DNA of 64,000 bases from Pyropia yezoensis (taxonomy: Eukaryota; Rhodophyta; Bangiophyceae; Bangiales; Bangiaceae), in assembly GCA_009829735.1 (NCBI GenBank), contig CM020619.1, forward strand, positions 11,026,375-11,090,374, given 5' to 3'. The notes beneath the pieces are model-generated. The model did not search any database. It was not told the origin of the DNA and saw nothing but the letters and a program-made list of their open reading frames with translations. Below, piece after piece: positions 55,458-64,000 of the stretch (its first letter is position 1; each line of letters begins with the position of its first letter). The position numbers and the translations under genes are program-made.

Positions 55458-57851
55458 CGATTCCGTGCACACGGGTGGCATCCCCGCACGTGTTCGACTA
55501 CGTCGACGGCCATTGCTAGCCAGTAGATGAGCCTCCGCATTGCTGCGAACATGCGCGGACCCCCCGGGTGTCCGGCTGTAGGGTTCTCGTGTTCTCGATC
55601 CATGACGGCTTGTCGTAAGGACACGGGAACCTCGACTTGATGTCGTCCATCGGCGGGTGCCCGCCGGTATATAAGTCCGTCCTCATTCTCGGAGAAGATG
55701 CCGGCCGTGCCGGCCAGGAGGTTAGCGCGATGGCGTTTACAGTCATCGACATTGGCCTGTGCCTCGCGGAAGTCCGCGAGGGTCAATGGGCACGCAAGGT
55801 GTGCCATGGTATGGTCAACCATACCTTGGGCGGCATTAACCACCATGCAAGCCGGTACCACCGGGATGTCCTCGTCCACTTGTTGGGTATCCCCGCTCGG
55901 TGTATCGAGTCGCGACAGCGCGTCTCCCAGATGATGGGTAGCGCCGGCCTTATGTAAGGTCCGGTAGTCGTGCTCGGCCATCTTTAGCCTCCACCGGGCT
56001 AGCCGTCCATGGCTGTCGGATCACCAAGGTTGAGGAGTCAACGTGCACATGGTCATCCATGTCACGCGAGAAGACGATGACATCGTCCAGGTACACCAGG
56101 CAGTTACGCCACTTCACTCCCGACAGTATAATGTCGATGGCCCGCTGGAATGTGGCGGGGGCGTTGAACAATCCGAAGGGTATTCTTAGGAACTCGTACA
56201 CTCCACCGTGACTGACGAACGCTGTCTTGGGGATATCCTCCTCTGCAACTGGGATCTGCCAGTACCCGGCATTGCAGTCGATGGTGGTAAACACCGTAGC
56301 CTCCCCCAGGGAGTCGATGCATTCATCCATCCTTGGTAACGGGTATGAGTCCTTCTTGGTAACCAAGTTGAGGCGTCGATAATCGATGCAAAACCGAGGG
56401 GTTTGATCCTTCTTCGGCACAATAACGACTGGGGCACCCCATTCCGACATCGAAGGTCGGATCACCTTAGCTTCACTCATCCTCTTCACTTCTCCATCAA
56501 CGATCTCTCGTTGCATAGGTCCCGCTCGGTGCGGTTGTGAGCGGGCGGGTCGTGCGCCTGGTACCAGGTCTATACGATGTTGGGTTGCCCCAATGGTCCC
56601 CAAGGCCCCGCCTGTCCACATAACGTCATGCTTTCTTTGCATCCGTCGTACCCCTTCGGCTACCGAAGGGGGAAGGTGGTCGAGGTCAGCCTCGGCCAGT
56701 GCCTTCAAGGCTTCTTGGTCCTTCGGCGGAATGTCCGCCGGAGCTGGTGATTGGTTGGGCTTCCCGACGTCGGGCTCCTTCAGCTCGGTGGTCTCTGCGA
56801 CCGCCAGTACCTCAAGTGGTTCCACTTGACCTTCCTTGTCAGGGGTAAGGATGTCTCCTTCGTAGAGCTCGGCGATCCCGAGGATAGTCCCTTTCGGAAA
56901 GGTGACTGCCGCACGGCGATAGTTCGCCATCACGAGCAGTGATGACCTCCCTGCTGGGAGGTCTACGATACCGTTGGCCATGGTCAACCCATGGCACTTG
57001 TAGGTTCGTAGGTTGGACTGGACACTGCAGATGCCTGCGAGGTCACAGTGAACCGGAAGGACTGTCTCCGATAACGGCTCAAAGCGAGTCCGCTTAGCCA
57101 GCCGGAGTGTCTTCAGCTCATCGCTTGCGCATACCTCAGCAACGTTAACGTGGCTCCCCTGTAGCGTCAGGTCCCTGACGATAACTGTCTGTCCTCTCTT
57201 CGTCCCTTCGGCCTCTTGTAGCTCAACGGTCCTCCGGCCCGGCCGGATTGCATCCACGTGAACGTTGATGAAGGTGCACCTCAGTATGCAGGGCACAGAT
57301 AGAGTCTCACATACCAGGAAGTCGACTTCCGTGGTGAGTTCCCCGATGGTGACCCGCAGCGACATCGCTGCGGTCGTACGAATGAGACGGCCATTCGCAT
57401 CCTTGATCGTGGGTCCCCGAGTCACTCTGACTCTCGGAAGCCACTTGTCCGGGAGGGTATCCTTCCGGATAAGGTTCGGCCCAGCCCCTGTGTCCAGTAC
57501 AGGGTAATACGATCGGTTCGACTGGGGGTCAACCCCCAGTGTGGCTGATACCTTGAAGTTCTCCGAGGTGAACAGTACGTGGCCTACACCGATATCCGGT
57601 GTAGCTCGGGCATCCTGGACAGGGCCCTTGTCTGGTTTAACGTGAAGGGGCTTCCCGTCCTCGACTCCCTTCCTTGGAGGTTGATCATCATTCCCCTGAC
57701 GCCGTGTCGTCGGGGCCGGAAGGTGTACCCTGGGATTGATGCGGCGTCGGCTCAACCGTGCTCTCTGTGGGGCTTTCCCCGCGGCCGTTTGGGGTGGCTT
57801 GCTTGCGTTGCCCCAGCGACCCCGTGTCGTCCTTCCTCTTACTCGTTTCAC
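55458..57851 (-). pseudogene. E3 pol, internally deleted
   Basis: 57851-55950 encodes the protease (YYPVLDTGAGPNLIRKDTLP) and RT through LVYLDDVIVFSRDMDDHV. The sequence then jumps near 56020-56050 to what is RNase H sequence in E2 and shifts frame. 55981-55463 continues RNase H (MAEHDYRTLHKAGATHHLGD) into the zinc finger (HENPTAGHPGG, CHPCARNR), where E2 is inserted. The ATG used by E2 pol is changed here. It cannot produce an active polymerase. Confidence 0.9.
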
Positions 57852-59184
57852 GCGCTTGGCTGGGTACTGTCTTCCGAGATATCCGGGAGGGGAGGTGCCT
57901 CCTCGACTGCCAGTACTCCTCCTGGAGCTTGCTGCCTACCCGGTGCCGGTGCTCTGGCGAGATACCCCCCAATGGATGCCTTGCGGTGCGCCGCTGCCCG
58001 TCGAGACTCCTCCGGGATGAGCGGGCATGAGGACACCCAGTGTTGGGGGTCTCCGCACAGCATACATCCGGAAGAGCCGGCCGTCCCGGGCGTCCGCGTC
58101 GGGTTGGCCCCATAGGCCCGGTTGCTTGCCTCGGGCGCCCGAGTGCCTGCCTCTTAGTAGGCCTTGGGTCCGGTGCCAAACGGAACATGGACTTCCCCAG
58201 CCGGTTGGATCTACCGGCGATGTTCGGAGGTGCCTCCGTACGCACCGCCCATGTCGGCAGAGGTTGGTGGGGGTTACCCGTAACCGGGGCATACCCCGTG
58301 ATCCGTACATACGGGACGCGACGACCCGCACCCTCGTTGACCTGGAACTGGGTCCCAGCCGGGGCGATGTACGCTACGGTACCTTGCTCATCAATCACCG
58401 GCGTCGCCGGTAGCAACAGGTGGTCCTGTTGGTCGACGAGAGGTTCATTCTCACCCGTGGGGGAATACTCGGTCGCCACCTGTACTGGTGCGGCCTTACG
58501 TTCCACCCTCTCTTGCCTCGGTACCGGGGTAAGATTGGGCTTGCCTCCCTCACCCTTGGGCTTCGGGGCCAAGGCACACTCCGGGTGTAGCACCAGGTAG
58601 GTGTCCCCCAGAGACTCGCACATATGCATCAGTCGACTGAAGTTCGTCCGAGCCGTATTGGCTCCCCGTGCGGATATCCGCACATAGTTGGGTACTCCTG
58701 CAAACAGGATTGCCCGTAGCTCCCCTTCGCCGAGGAGCCTCCCCAGCTTGTAGTCGAGCTCTTGGATCCGGCGTCCGAACATCGTAAACTCCGAAAGTAG
58801 TCCGGCCGGTTCGAACCGTACCGGTGTGGGAGGATCACGACGGGGTACCGTCTTGTGGCGTGTTGACATCAGCACAGCCATTGCGTCCTCCGTACGCTCT
58901 TGACGGGCGTCGAGTCCGGTGAACCGGGCCTCCATACGAGCCATTGATGCCATCAGGGAGTCCCCTGGTGAAGGTGGCGGCGGAGTGAGGTCGGCAAAAG
59001 ACGGTTGAGGCGGTCCGCCGCCCCCGGCCGTCCGCGCCGTACCAAACGTCGATCCGGCCCCGGAGAGCATCGGCGTCTCAATGTTGTCGATCGGGTTACC
59101 GATCCCGGTTCCCGGGTTCAACTCCGGGGTCGGCGTCGACGCCGATCCGTCATCTTGAACGTTCCCCGTCTCTTGGGTAGACAT
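57688..59184 (-). pseudogene. E3 gag, internally deleted
   Basis: From ATG 59184 (MSTQETGNVQDDGS) it follows E2 gag to GLLSE, then near 58790 jumps to MFGRRIQELDYKLGRLLGEG, removing most of the capsid helices. After the position of the E2 gag stop the conserved knuckle (MLCGDPQHWVSSC) lies in another frame at 57848-58063. The shortened frame stays open, so a truncated protein could be made, but it lacks most of the capsid domain. Confidence 0.85.
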
Positions 59185-59389
59185 AGTCACAATCAGTAAA
59201 CCGACGTAACAGTCACCACGAATAAGAGAGCGAGGGCGTAGGTTGGGGGAGAGTAACAGTAGATCGCAGTCAAACGTAACCACTCAACACAATCAACCAG
59301 ATCGCAACACCACGAGTACAAGAAAATGACCGGATCCCTATCCGTGTGCCAGGGCCGAAGGCGGCGTCACCACAAGGGTGACGGAAACC

Positions 59390-59409
59390 CGTCCCCTGCT
59401 GCTCCACCA
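59390..59409 (-). other. E3 primer-binding site
   Basis: Reverse complement reads TGGTGGAGCAGCAGGGGACG, identical to E2, one base inside the LTR. Confidence 0.75.
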
Positions 59410-59410
59410 A

Positions 59411-59772
59411 TGTAGCACAATAGGTATCCGCTGCACGTCCACTATCGGGGAACACTCGCCAAGGGGGATCGGCACCAACGTCACCGGAAGGCCAAGGTTG
59501 CTGTCCTTGGAGCGCAAGCCACGGGACCAAGATGGGAGCCCAAATGGGAGGGGTTTGTTGTTCTACAATGGCCGGCGTTGGATTCGCCGCCGGCCCCGTC
59601 GTTATAAACCCTCGGAGACACTACTAACTACCCTCCACCCCAAGATGCAAGTCCCTCTGGTCATACGCAACTTATAGATACCGTGACCAATACGGACTCC
59701 CAAATTGAAAGTTAAGGGTTAGAAGTAGTCGCCCTATACTAGGGTCACCATACGGTCATCCAAATTGCTACA
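59411..59772 (-). repeat. E3 5' LTR
   Basis: 362 bp in reverse orientation. It is clearly more diverged from the E2 LTRs than those are from each other, so this insertion is older. Its outer end joins host sequence at 59773 (AACTG). Confidence 0.92.
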
Positions 59773-60229
59773 AACTGTCAACGTCCACAACGTTCGACTG
59801 CCGCAGGCTGGTGACATCCGCCACTAGCCCGCGGAGCGCGTGCGCCCGCGGCTCCCGCCACACCCTGGTCACGTGGACCGTCGCAAGGGTGGGGGAGTCG
59901 TCGCCGCAGCGGCCGCGACTCGCGCCAATCAGCGACATCACCACCGCAGCAGCGCGCGCAGCCACGGACGAAGTGAAGGCGGCGGTGGCGGCCGCACCAT
60001 CCGCGGGGGCACCACCGGCGAGGCCAGCAGGTCTACCACGCGCGGCACCTCCGTCACGGCGACGGGCATCGGCGCCGCCGCCCTCGTGGGCCACCGCCGC
60101 CGGATCCGCTGCTGGTGTGGCCGCACGGTCGTCTTCAAGGTTGGCGCGGGCACCAGCGGCAGCCTCGACGGGCTGCCCCCCAGCACGAGGGCCACGTGGG
60201 GGGGTACCGGTGCCTCTAATGGAGCCCAT
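59768..60229 (-). CDS. hypothetical protein truncated by the E3 LTR
   Basis: A minus-strand frame from ATG 60229 runs into the LTR, whose TGTAG end supplies the stop. The last host residues are SPTLATVHVTRVWREPRAHA, LRGLVADVTSLRQSNVVDVD. The first part is Ala/Arg/Gly-rich. The frame is open farther upstream (to 60628) without a further ATG in good context. No family recognised. If real, the gene lost its 3' part to E3. The plus strand is also open here (59811-60353), so the strand is uncertain. Confidence 0.3.
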   Translation of the reverse strand: MGSIRGTGTPPRGPRAGGQPVEAAAGARANLEDDRAATPAADPAAVAHEGGGADARRRDGGAARGRPAGLAGGAPADGAAATAAFTSSVAARAAAVVMSLIGASRGRCGDDSPTLATVHVTRVWREPRAHALRGLVADVTSLRQSNVVDVDSL

Positions 60230-60778
60230 CACGGCCGCAGCGGACTCAGCGGCCCGGCGGGCGCGGGCGTCCCTGGCGGCCTGGCGGAGGCGACGACGGC
60301 GGGCCGCCGCGGCGCTCCAGGCGCCGCCGCCATCGTCGCCGCAAATTTCATAGCGTCGTCGCCGCCCGCTGGCGGGTGACTCGGGCAGCGATGCCGCCGC
60401 CTTGGCAGCGGTGGGCGGCGGAGGACGGTGGCCGCCAGCGTCGGCGGCCGCAGGGGGCGGACTAGCAGCCCGGGCGGGCGAAATGGGGGCAGAACGAGGG
60501 GAAAGGGGGGGGGGGGGGGGGGGAATGGAGCGGAAACGAGGGCAAGACCGCGACCGAGAACGCCCGCGGCGCTCTCCGAGAGAGCGCAGCAGCGGGCCAA
60601 TGCCATTGGCGCGCACGGACGCACACACAGCGTCAAGGACGCGTCAACGAGCGGCCACCGGCGCGGCGGCATGGGGGCGCGCCGCGCCCGCCGCAGCCGC
60701 CCCACCACTGCCGCCATCCGCCGCCCCTACAGCCGCCGTGCCCGTGCTGGGCGGAGCAGCTAAGGCGACCCGCAGGCC
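60230..60778. other. GC-rich region, no gene supported
   Basis: Open on both strands with Ala/Arg/Gly/Pro translations. It includes a G run at 60507-60522. It may be the 5' part of the minus-strand ORF or the promoter of the gene starting at 60779. Confidence 0.4.
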
Positions 60779-61177
60779 ATGGCTCGACCCTCAGGGGGTC
60801 GTGAGGGCCTGCGCACAGAAGCCGACCTCCCCACAGAGGCCGTGAAGGCCATCTTGCACGAAAAGGTATGTACTCGGTCTTTGGCCCACTGCGCTGGAGC
60901 GGCGGCTGACTGGTCGCGGAGGCGGGGCCGGAGGTTCGAGATGCCGGGGAGGCGCGGGGAAGGCGGCGGGGGAGGGGGGTCGAGGGCAAGGGGCGGGGGG
61001 GTGCCTTGGACCGGGAAACGATGGCGGGGGGGGGGGGGGGGGTGGGGGGGGGAGGGCGGCGCGGGGGGAGAGCAGGAGGCGCACGCGCGCCCCGACCCCC
61101 CCTCGCCCAGGGGGGTGCTTGTGGTATAAAACTATCATCTCGGACACGTGTCAGTATCCCACGGGGGAAAGGGACAG
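60779..61177 (+). CDS. possible 5' exons of ENY2/SUS1 (SAGA/TREX-2 subunit)
   Basis: ATG 60779 follows an in-frame stop. The 29-codon exon 60779-60865 ends LPTEAVKAILHEK at a good donor (GTATGT). A 23-base exon 61155-61177 (after CAG, before GTAACG) would add YPTGERDR in frame. The joined segment resembles the start of the ENY2/SUS1 core, where an 'I..KL..TGERERL' pattern links the first two helices. ENY2 bridges SAGA deubiquitination and mRNA export. The remaining three helices (LL..KL.E.GW, CKE.) were not found in the next 1.5 kb, so the gene is either broken, has exons I missed, or the match is chance. The very small second exon is a weak point. Confidence 0.3.
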
Positions 61178-61634
61178 GTAACGCAGAAAGGGGAACTACG
61201 AGAGTGGTATGCCTGTTGCCTCACGTGGCTGCTGGCAGAGCCGACAGATACGCACGGTAGTGCACACGGGGATGAGGAAAGCAAACGCGCAGTTGTCTTT
61301 TTCCCTGAGGGCGCGGGCCAAGGGCGCCTCGCTGTCCCTCTTAACGTGTATCTGGGGAAGCCTCCGCACATTGGCCAGGTAGCCCCCCCCGACCCCCGAG
61401 TGGCCTCGAGCCGAGTCTATCTTCTTCAGGTTGGGGGCCACTATCACTACTAATTCTATTCTCCCTCACTAATCTTACACTCAAATTCTCTCAAATCAAC
61501 TCCCTCACAAATATGCAAAAACCCATCAGAGGTCCCTCTCTCACGTGTGGGTAGCGTAGTCCACCGCATTCCAGTGCCGGGCACGGGCCACGGCCGCCAA
61601 TCATCCCCACACGGCGAGCGCGTCCTGGCACCCG
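61178..61634. other. moderate-GC region, no clear exon
   Basis: GC drops relative to both sides, as in introns and promoters here. Short open pieces exist on both strands (for example 61196-61447 minus) but match nothing I know. It could be intron of the 60779 gene or the FIST gene's missing 5' part. Confidence 0.4.
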
Positions 61635-62793
61635 GTGGCCCTTGGTCGCCATCCCGGGTTGACGTCAAGTCAGGGCCAGGGATGCTACAGTGCTCCGCAG
61701 CGTGCAGCGGCAGTGTCTGCGCCTTGGCGGAATGACCGAGACCCGGCGGTGGGGGTGGTGCTGCTGGCGCCGCCTCCACGGCGCGACGACGCGGCCGCCG
61801 CCCCGGGCGCGCCACCCGCGGTCGTCACCGCGGCCGCGGCGGAGGGCGACTATGGCGGCGACGCGGGCGGCGCGGCGGCGGCGGCGGCAGCGTCGCTGGC
61901 CGCCACGGCCGCCGCCACGCCGCTGGCGTCCATCCTCCTCGCCGCCACGCCGGGAAACGAGGAGGCGGTGCTGGCGGCGGTCGCGGCGGCGCACCCGGGC
62001 GTGCCCGTCACGGGCGGCTCGGCGGCAGAAAATGACGTGGCCGGCGGGTGGCGGCTGCTCGTCAGGGGCGGCGCGACGGTGTCGGTGTTGACGGCGCTGG
62101 TGGGCTTTCCCGTGGGGAGGAGCGTTGCCGCGTCGTGGGCGCTGGCAATGCCCTATGACGAAACGGATGTTGGCATGACGGTGACGTCCGCGGCGGGCCG
62201 GCGGGTGGCCACCATTGACGGCGCGCCTGCGACGGGGGTAGTGGCGGCCTGGATGGGGGGGGCGCTCGACGCGGCAGCCGCAACGGCCAGTGGCAGCGTC
62301 CTTGCCGAAATGTCGGTCCGCCCGCTGGGCGTGCCGCCCGGCGACGGAGGCGGCGGCGGCGGCGGCGGCGACGGCGGCGGCGGAGAGGGCGGCGGCGACG
62401 GCAGCGGCGACTGCGGCAGCGGCGGCCCCCGCCCGACGCTGGCGGTGCACGCGGCGGCGCTGGCCCCCCCCTCCAACGGGGACGTGTCGTTCTTCAAGGC
62501 CGTGTTGGCGGGAGACCGGCTGTCGGTGCTGACTCCCTGGAGTGCCTCGCTTACGGCCGCGGCCGCCGTGGCGATGCGCGACGCGTGGGCGGCCGCCGCG
62601 GCGGACATCCTCGCCGGCCGCCCCTCTGCGGCGGGCCTGCTGCTCTACTGTGGCGGCATGGCCATGTGCGCTCGCGGTCGCGGCGGAGGCGGTGCCGCTG
62701 CTCGGCGTGACACTGTTTGGGAAGCAGGGGGGGTGGGGGGGGGGGGGGGGGGCGCATGCCAAACTCGCCAATGGGGTGGTGCTGTTTGGGTGA
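61635..62793 (+). pseudogene. FIST-domain protein, 5' incomplete and frameshifted near the 3' end
   Basis: FIST domains are putative small-ligand sensors found in bacterial signalling proteins and in algae and plants. The main frame shows SILLAATPGNEEAVLAAVAA, VPVTGGSAAENDVAGGWRLL, ALAMPYDETDVGMTVTSAAG and RRVATIDGAPATGVVAAWMG. A Gly-rich loop follows, then SFFKAVLAGDRLSVLTPWSA and LLLYCGGMAMCA. The expected ending VPLLGVTLFGKQGG...HAKLANGVVLFG is present only in another frame (stop 62793), so there is a frame change, and apparently a short loss, near 62660-62690. No ATG precedes the conserved part in frame; the first exon may be upstream or lost. AATAAA at 62938-62943 could serve as its polyadenylation signal. 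Confidence 0.65.
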
Positions 62794-62937
62794 GCGCGCC
62801 GCGCCTATCGGGGGGGAGAGGGACCATCGTGTAGGGGTGCGCCTGGCCCGCACGCGCCACGCGATGCTTGCGTGCTGTTAGCGGACATTGGAAAAAGCTG
62901 CTTTAGAGTACTCGTGCAGTAAAGGTGTATCCCACGT

Positions 62938-62943
62938 AATAAA
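62938..62943 (+). terminator. possible polyadenylation signal AATAAA
   Basis: Lies 145 bases after the FIST stop in an AT-richer patch. Confidence 0.35.
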
Positions 62944-64000
62944 ACCTCTCGGCACCCCACGGCTTTGGCCGGACACAGGCATGCAGTCATGACCCGATTA
63001 TATGGCACCCTTGCGCTCTTTGTAGCCCCCGTTCCAGCGATGCAGTGCCGTGGCGTCAGCTCACAGACGTCGCCGGCTCGCCGGCGATCGTTCCCCCTTC
63101 CACTGCGATCACTGTGAATTCAAGCCCAAAATCAATGTCGATCGCGTGATTCTGAGGCCGAGCTCGACTACATGCGTTCGGTCGACCGCATGCAGCAGGG
63201 CCCAATTCTGTACTTGACTTGTTTGTGGATGACGTCACTATGGCGTTCTGAGCCCCTGGGACCGTTGGAACCCGGGAGACTGACTTGGGACCCGGCTTGC
63301 AGCGTAAGGTGGAACCACGCGCTGGCCGAGGATCCCTGTATCGGTGGCCCGGGGCAGTGGCGACACGCCCGGTGCCCTGATTGGTCACCCGGAGCGGTGG
63401 ACTTGCCGGGTTGGGGCATACTGACCATCGGGTTATTTGTTTCATTTTTCGCATTTGTTTTCCTAGCGTGATTTCGTGTCTTTCCCCTTTTTCCCACTGG
63501 GTTTTTTTGGGGGGATTGACATTTGTGTGTGGGGGGATTTCGCTTGCTTTTCGTGTGTTGGCCCGGTGAGCGGCCGGTGCCTTGCTGGCACTTGGCTCGC
63601 TGGGGGCGCCCTCTGGGGGCCTCGCTCAGGGCCCCTGGAGGGGCCAGGGGGGGAGGTGGAGCGGTGCTCCGGGGTTCTCCCCGGGGCCATCTTGTAAAAT
63701 CAACAGTGCTTTGGGTTCCTTCTCCCTCGGGCTTTTGTCCTGTTTACCTTTGCCTCGTATCGTGGCGGGCGAGTGGATAAGAAAGGGCTCTTACCTGTTC
63801 CTTCCTGGGCTTCGGATTGTGGTCTCTGTGTGTGTGGTTGTGGTTTCTGGGTCCGGGAATCTGGGTCCCATTACGCTACAGTCACGTCTGCTGCCGCGAG
63901 CCGGGGCGACTCCAAGTCAGGGCGGATCCGTGCAGCGGGCCATTTGACTTAGCGGTGACTGTGTCGGACCAGCCCCCCCCCCCTCCACCCCCACCAACCT
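62944..64000. other. no gene recognised; T/G-rich segment
   Basis: 63430-63560 is T/G-rich (GGTTATTTGTTTCATTTTTC and GGGTTTTTTTGGGGGG blocks), followed by GC-rich blocks with GGGGCC palindromes (63630-63690). A plus-strand frame 63172-63471 ends in a hydrophobic stretch but has no match I recognise. Composition is unlike the host genes and could be part of another mobile element. Confidence 0.4.

Larger units (their letters stand above)
55458..59772 (-). mobile_element. E3: deleted Ty3/Gypsy element (main part)
   Basis: Same family as E2, minus orientation, split by E2 (rest at 44125-44362). It keeps one LTR (59411-59772), the primer site (59390-59409), a shortened gag, a protease/RT region and part of RNase H plus the integrase zinc finger. 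It lacks about 0.84 kb of gag and about 0.65 kb between RT and RNase H relative to E2. CGATT at 55458-55462 is E2's right target duplication. The 3' LTR of E3 was not found. Confidence 0.9.

Noticed and set aside
59811-60353. Plus-strand frame opposite the truncated ORF near E3
   Set aside because: Cannot be told apart from the minus-strand frame by content; the minus frame was kept because its last part is less repetitive.
63172-63471. 99-codon plus-strand frame ending in a hydrophobic helix
   Set aside because: No homologous motif, uncertain start, and the hydrophobic end comes from the T-rich block.

Overview
The window looks like nuclear DNA from a GC-rich, intron-poor photosynthetic eukaryote. 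A bangiophyte red alga of the Porphyra/Pyropia kind fits best. The reasons are: nuclear genes with plastid-type leaders (ATP synthase gamma, flavodoxin, a DnaJ-type zinc-finger protein with a twin-arginine signal); very long intronless frames rich in Ala and Gly; only a few short introns with GTACGT/GTAAGT donors; very long C/G homopolymers; and a dense nest of chromovirus-type Ty3/Gypsy retrotransposons. The taxonomic call is inference; no rRNA, tRNA or plastid gene was seen that would settle it.

Host block 1 (1-31850). In order: a two-exon bZIP factor (+); an enlarged plastid ATP synthase gamma subunit (-); a weak hypothetical ORF (-); a thylakoid-lumen-type DnaJ zinc-finger protein (+); a membrane-anchored subtilase whose frame changes at poly-G/C tracts (-); an Ala-rich multi-pass membrane protein (-); prefoldin subunit 4 with three recognisable exons (-), divergent from a 2239-residue NUP205/NUP192-like nucleoporin (+); flavodoxin (+); and a secreted DOMON-copper type II monooxygenase fused to a C-terminal Hedgehog/intein (Hint) domain (-). 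The genes do not form an operon. The plastid set (gamma subunit, lumenal zinc finger, flavodoxin) and the nuclear set (bZIP, NUP205, and a histone-fold gene and an ENY2-like fragment further right) are merely interspersed.

Mobile block (about 32.3-59.8 kb). A histone-fold gene is cut by an LTR relic that itself carries a 1.37-kb TA-flanked DNA transposon. Next comes element E1 (34749-44124, minus, degraded gag-pol with chromodomain). E1 sits beside a fragment of element E3 (minus). E3 is split by the full-length element E2 (44363-55457, plus, perfect 5-bp duplication CGATT). E3 resumes at 55458 and ends with its LTR at 59772. E1, E2 and E3 share the same primer-binding site. E1 and E2 each carry a homologous antisense ORF between pol and the 3' LTR, and E2 also has an array of small stem-loops there. 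A 500-N assembly gap (54269-54768) lies in E2.

Host block 2 (59773-64000). An ORF truncated by the E3 LTR, a probable 5' part of ENY2/SUS1, a FIST-domain gene that is frameshifted near its end, and about 1 kb of unexplained sequence.

The two observations most worth following are the monooxygenase-Hint fusion and the conserved antisense retrotransposon ORF.
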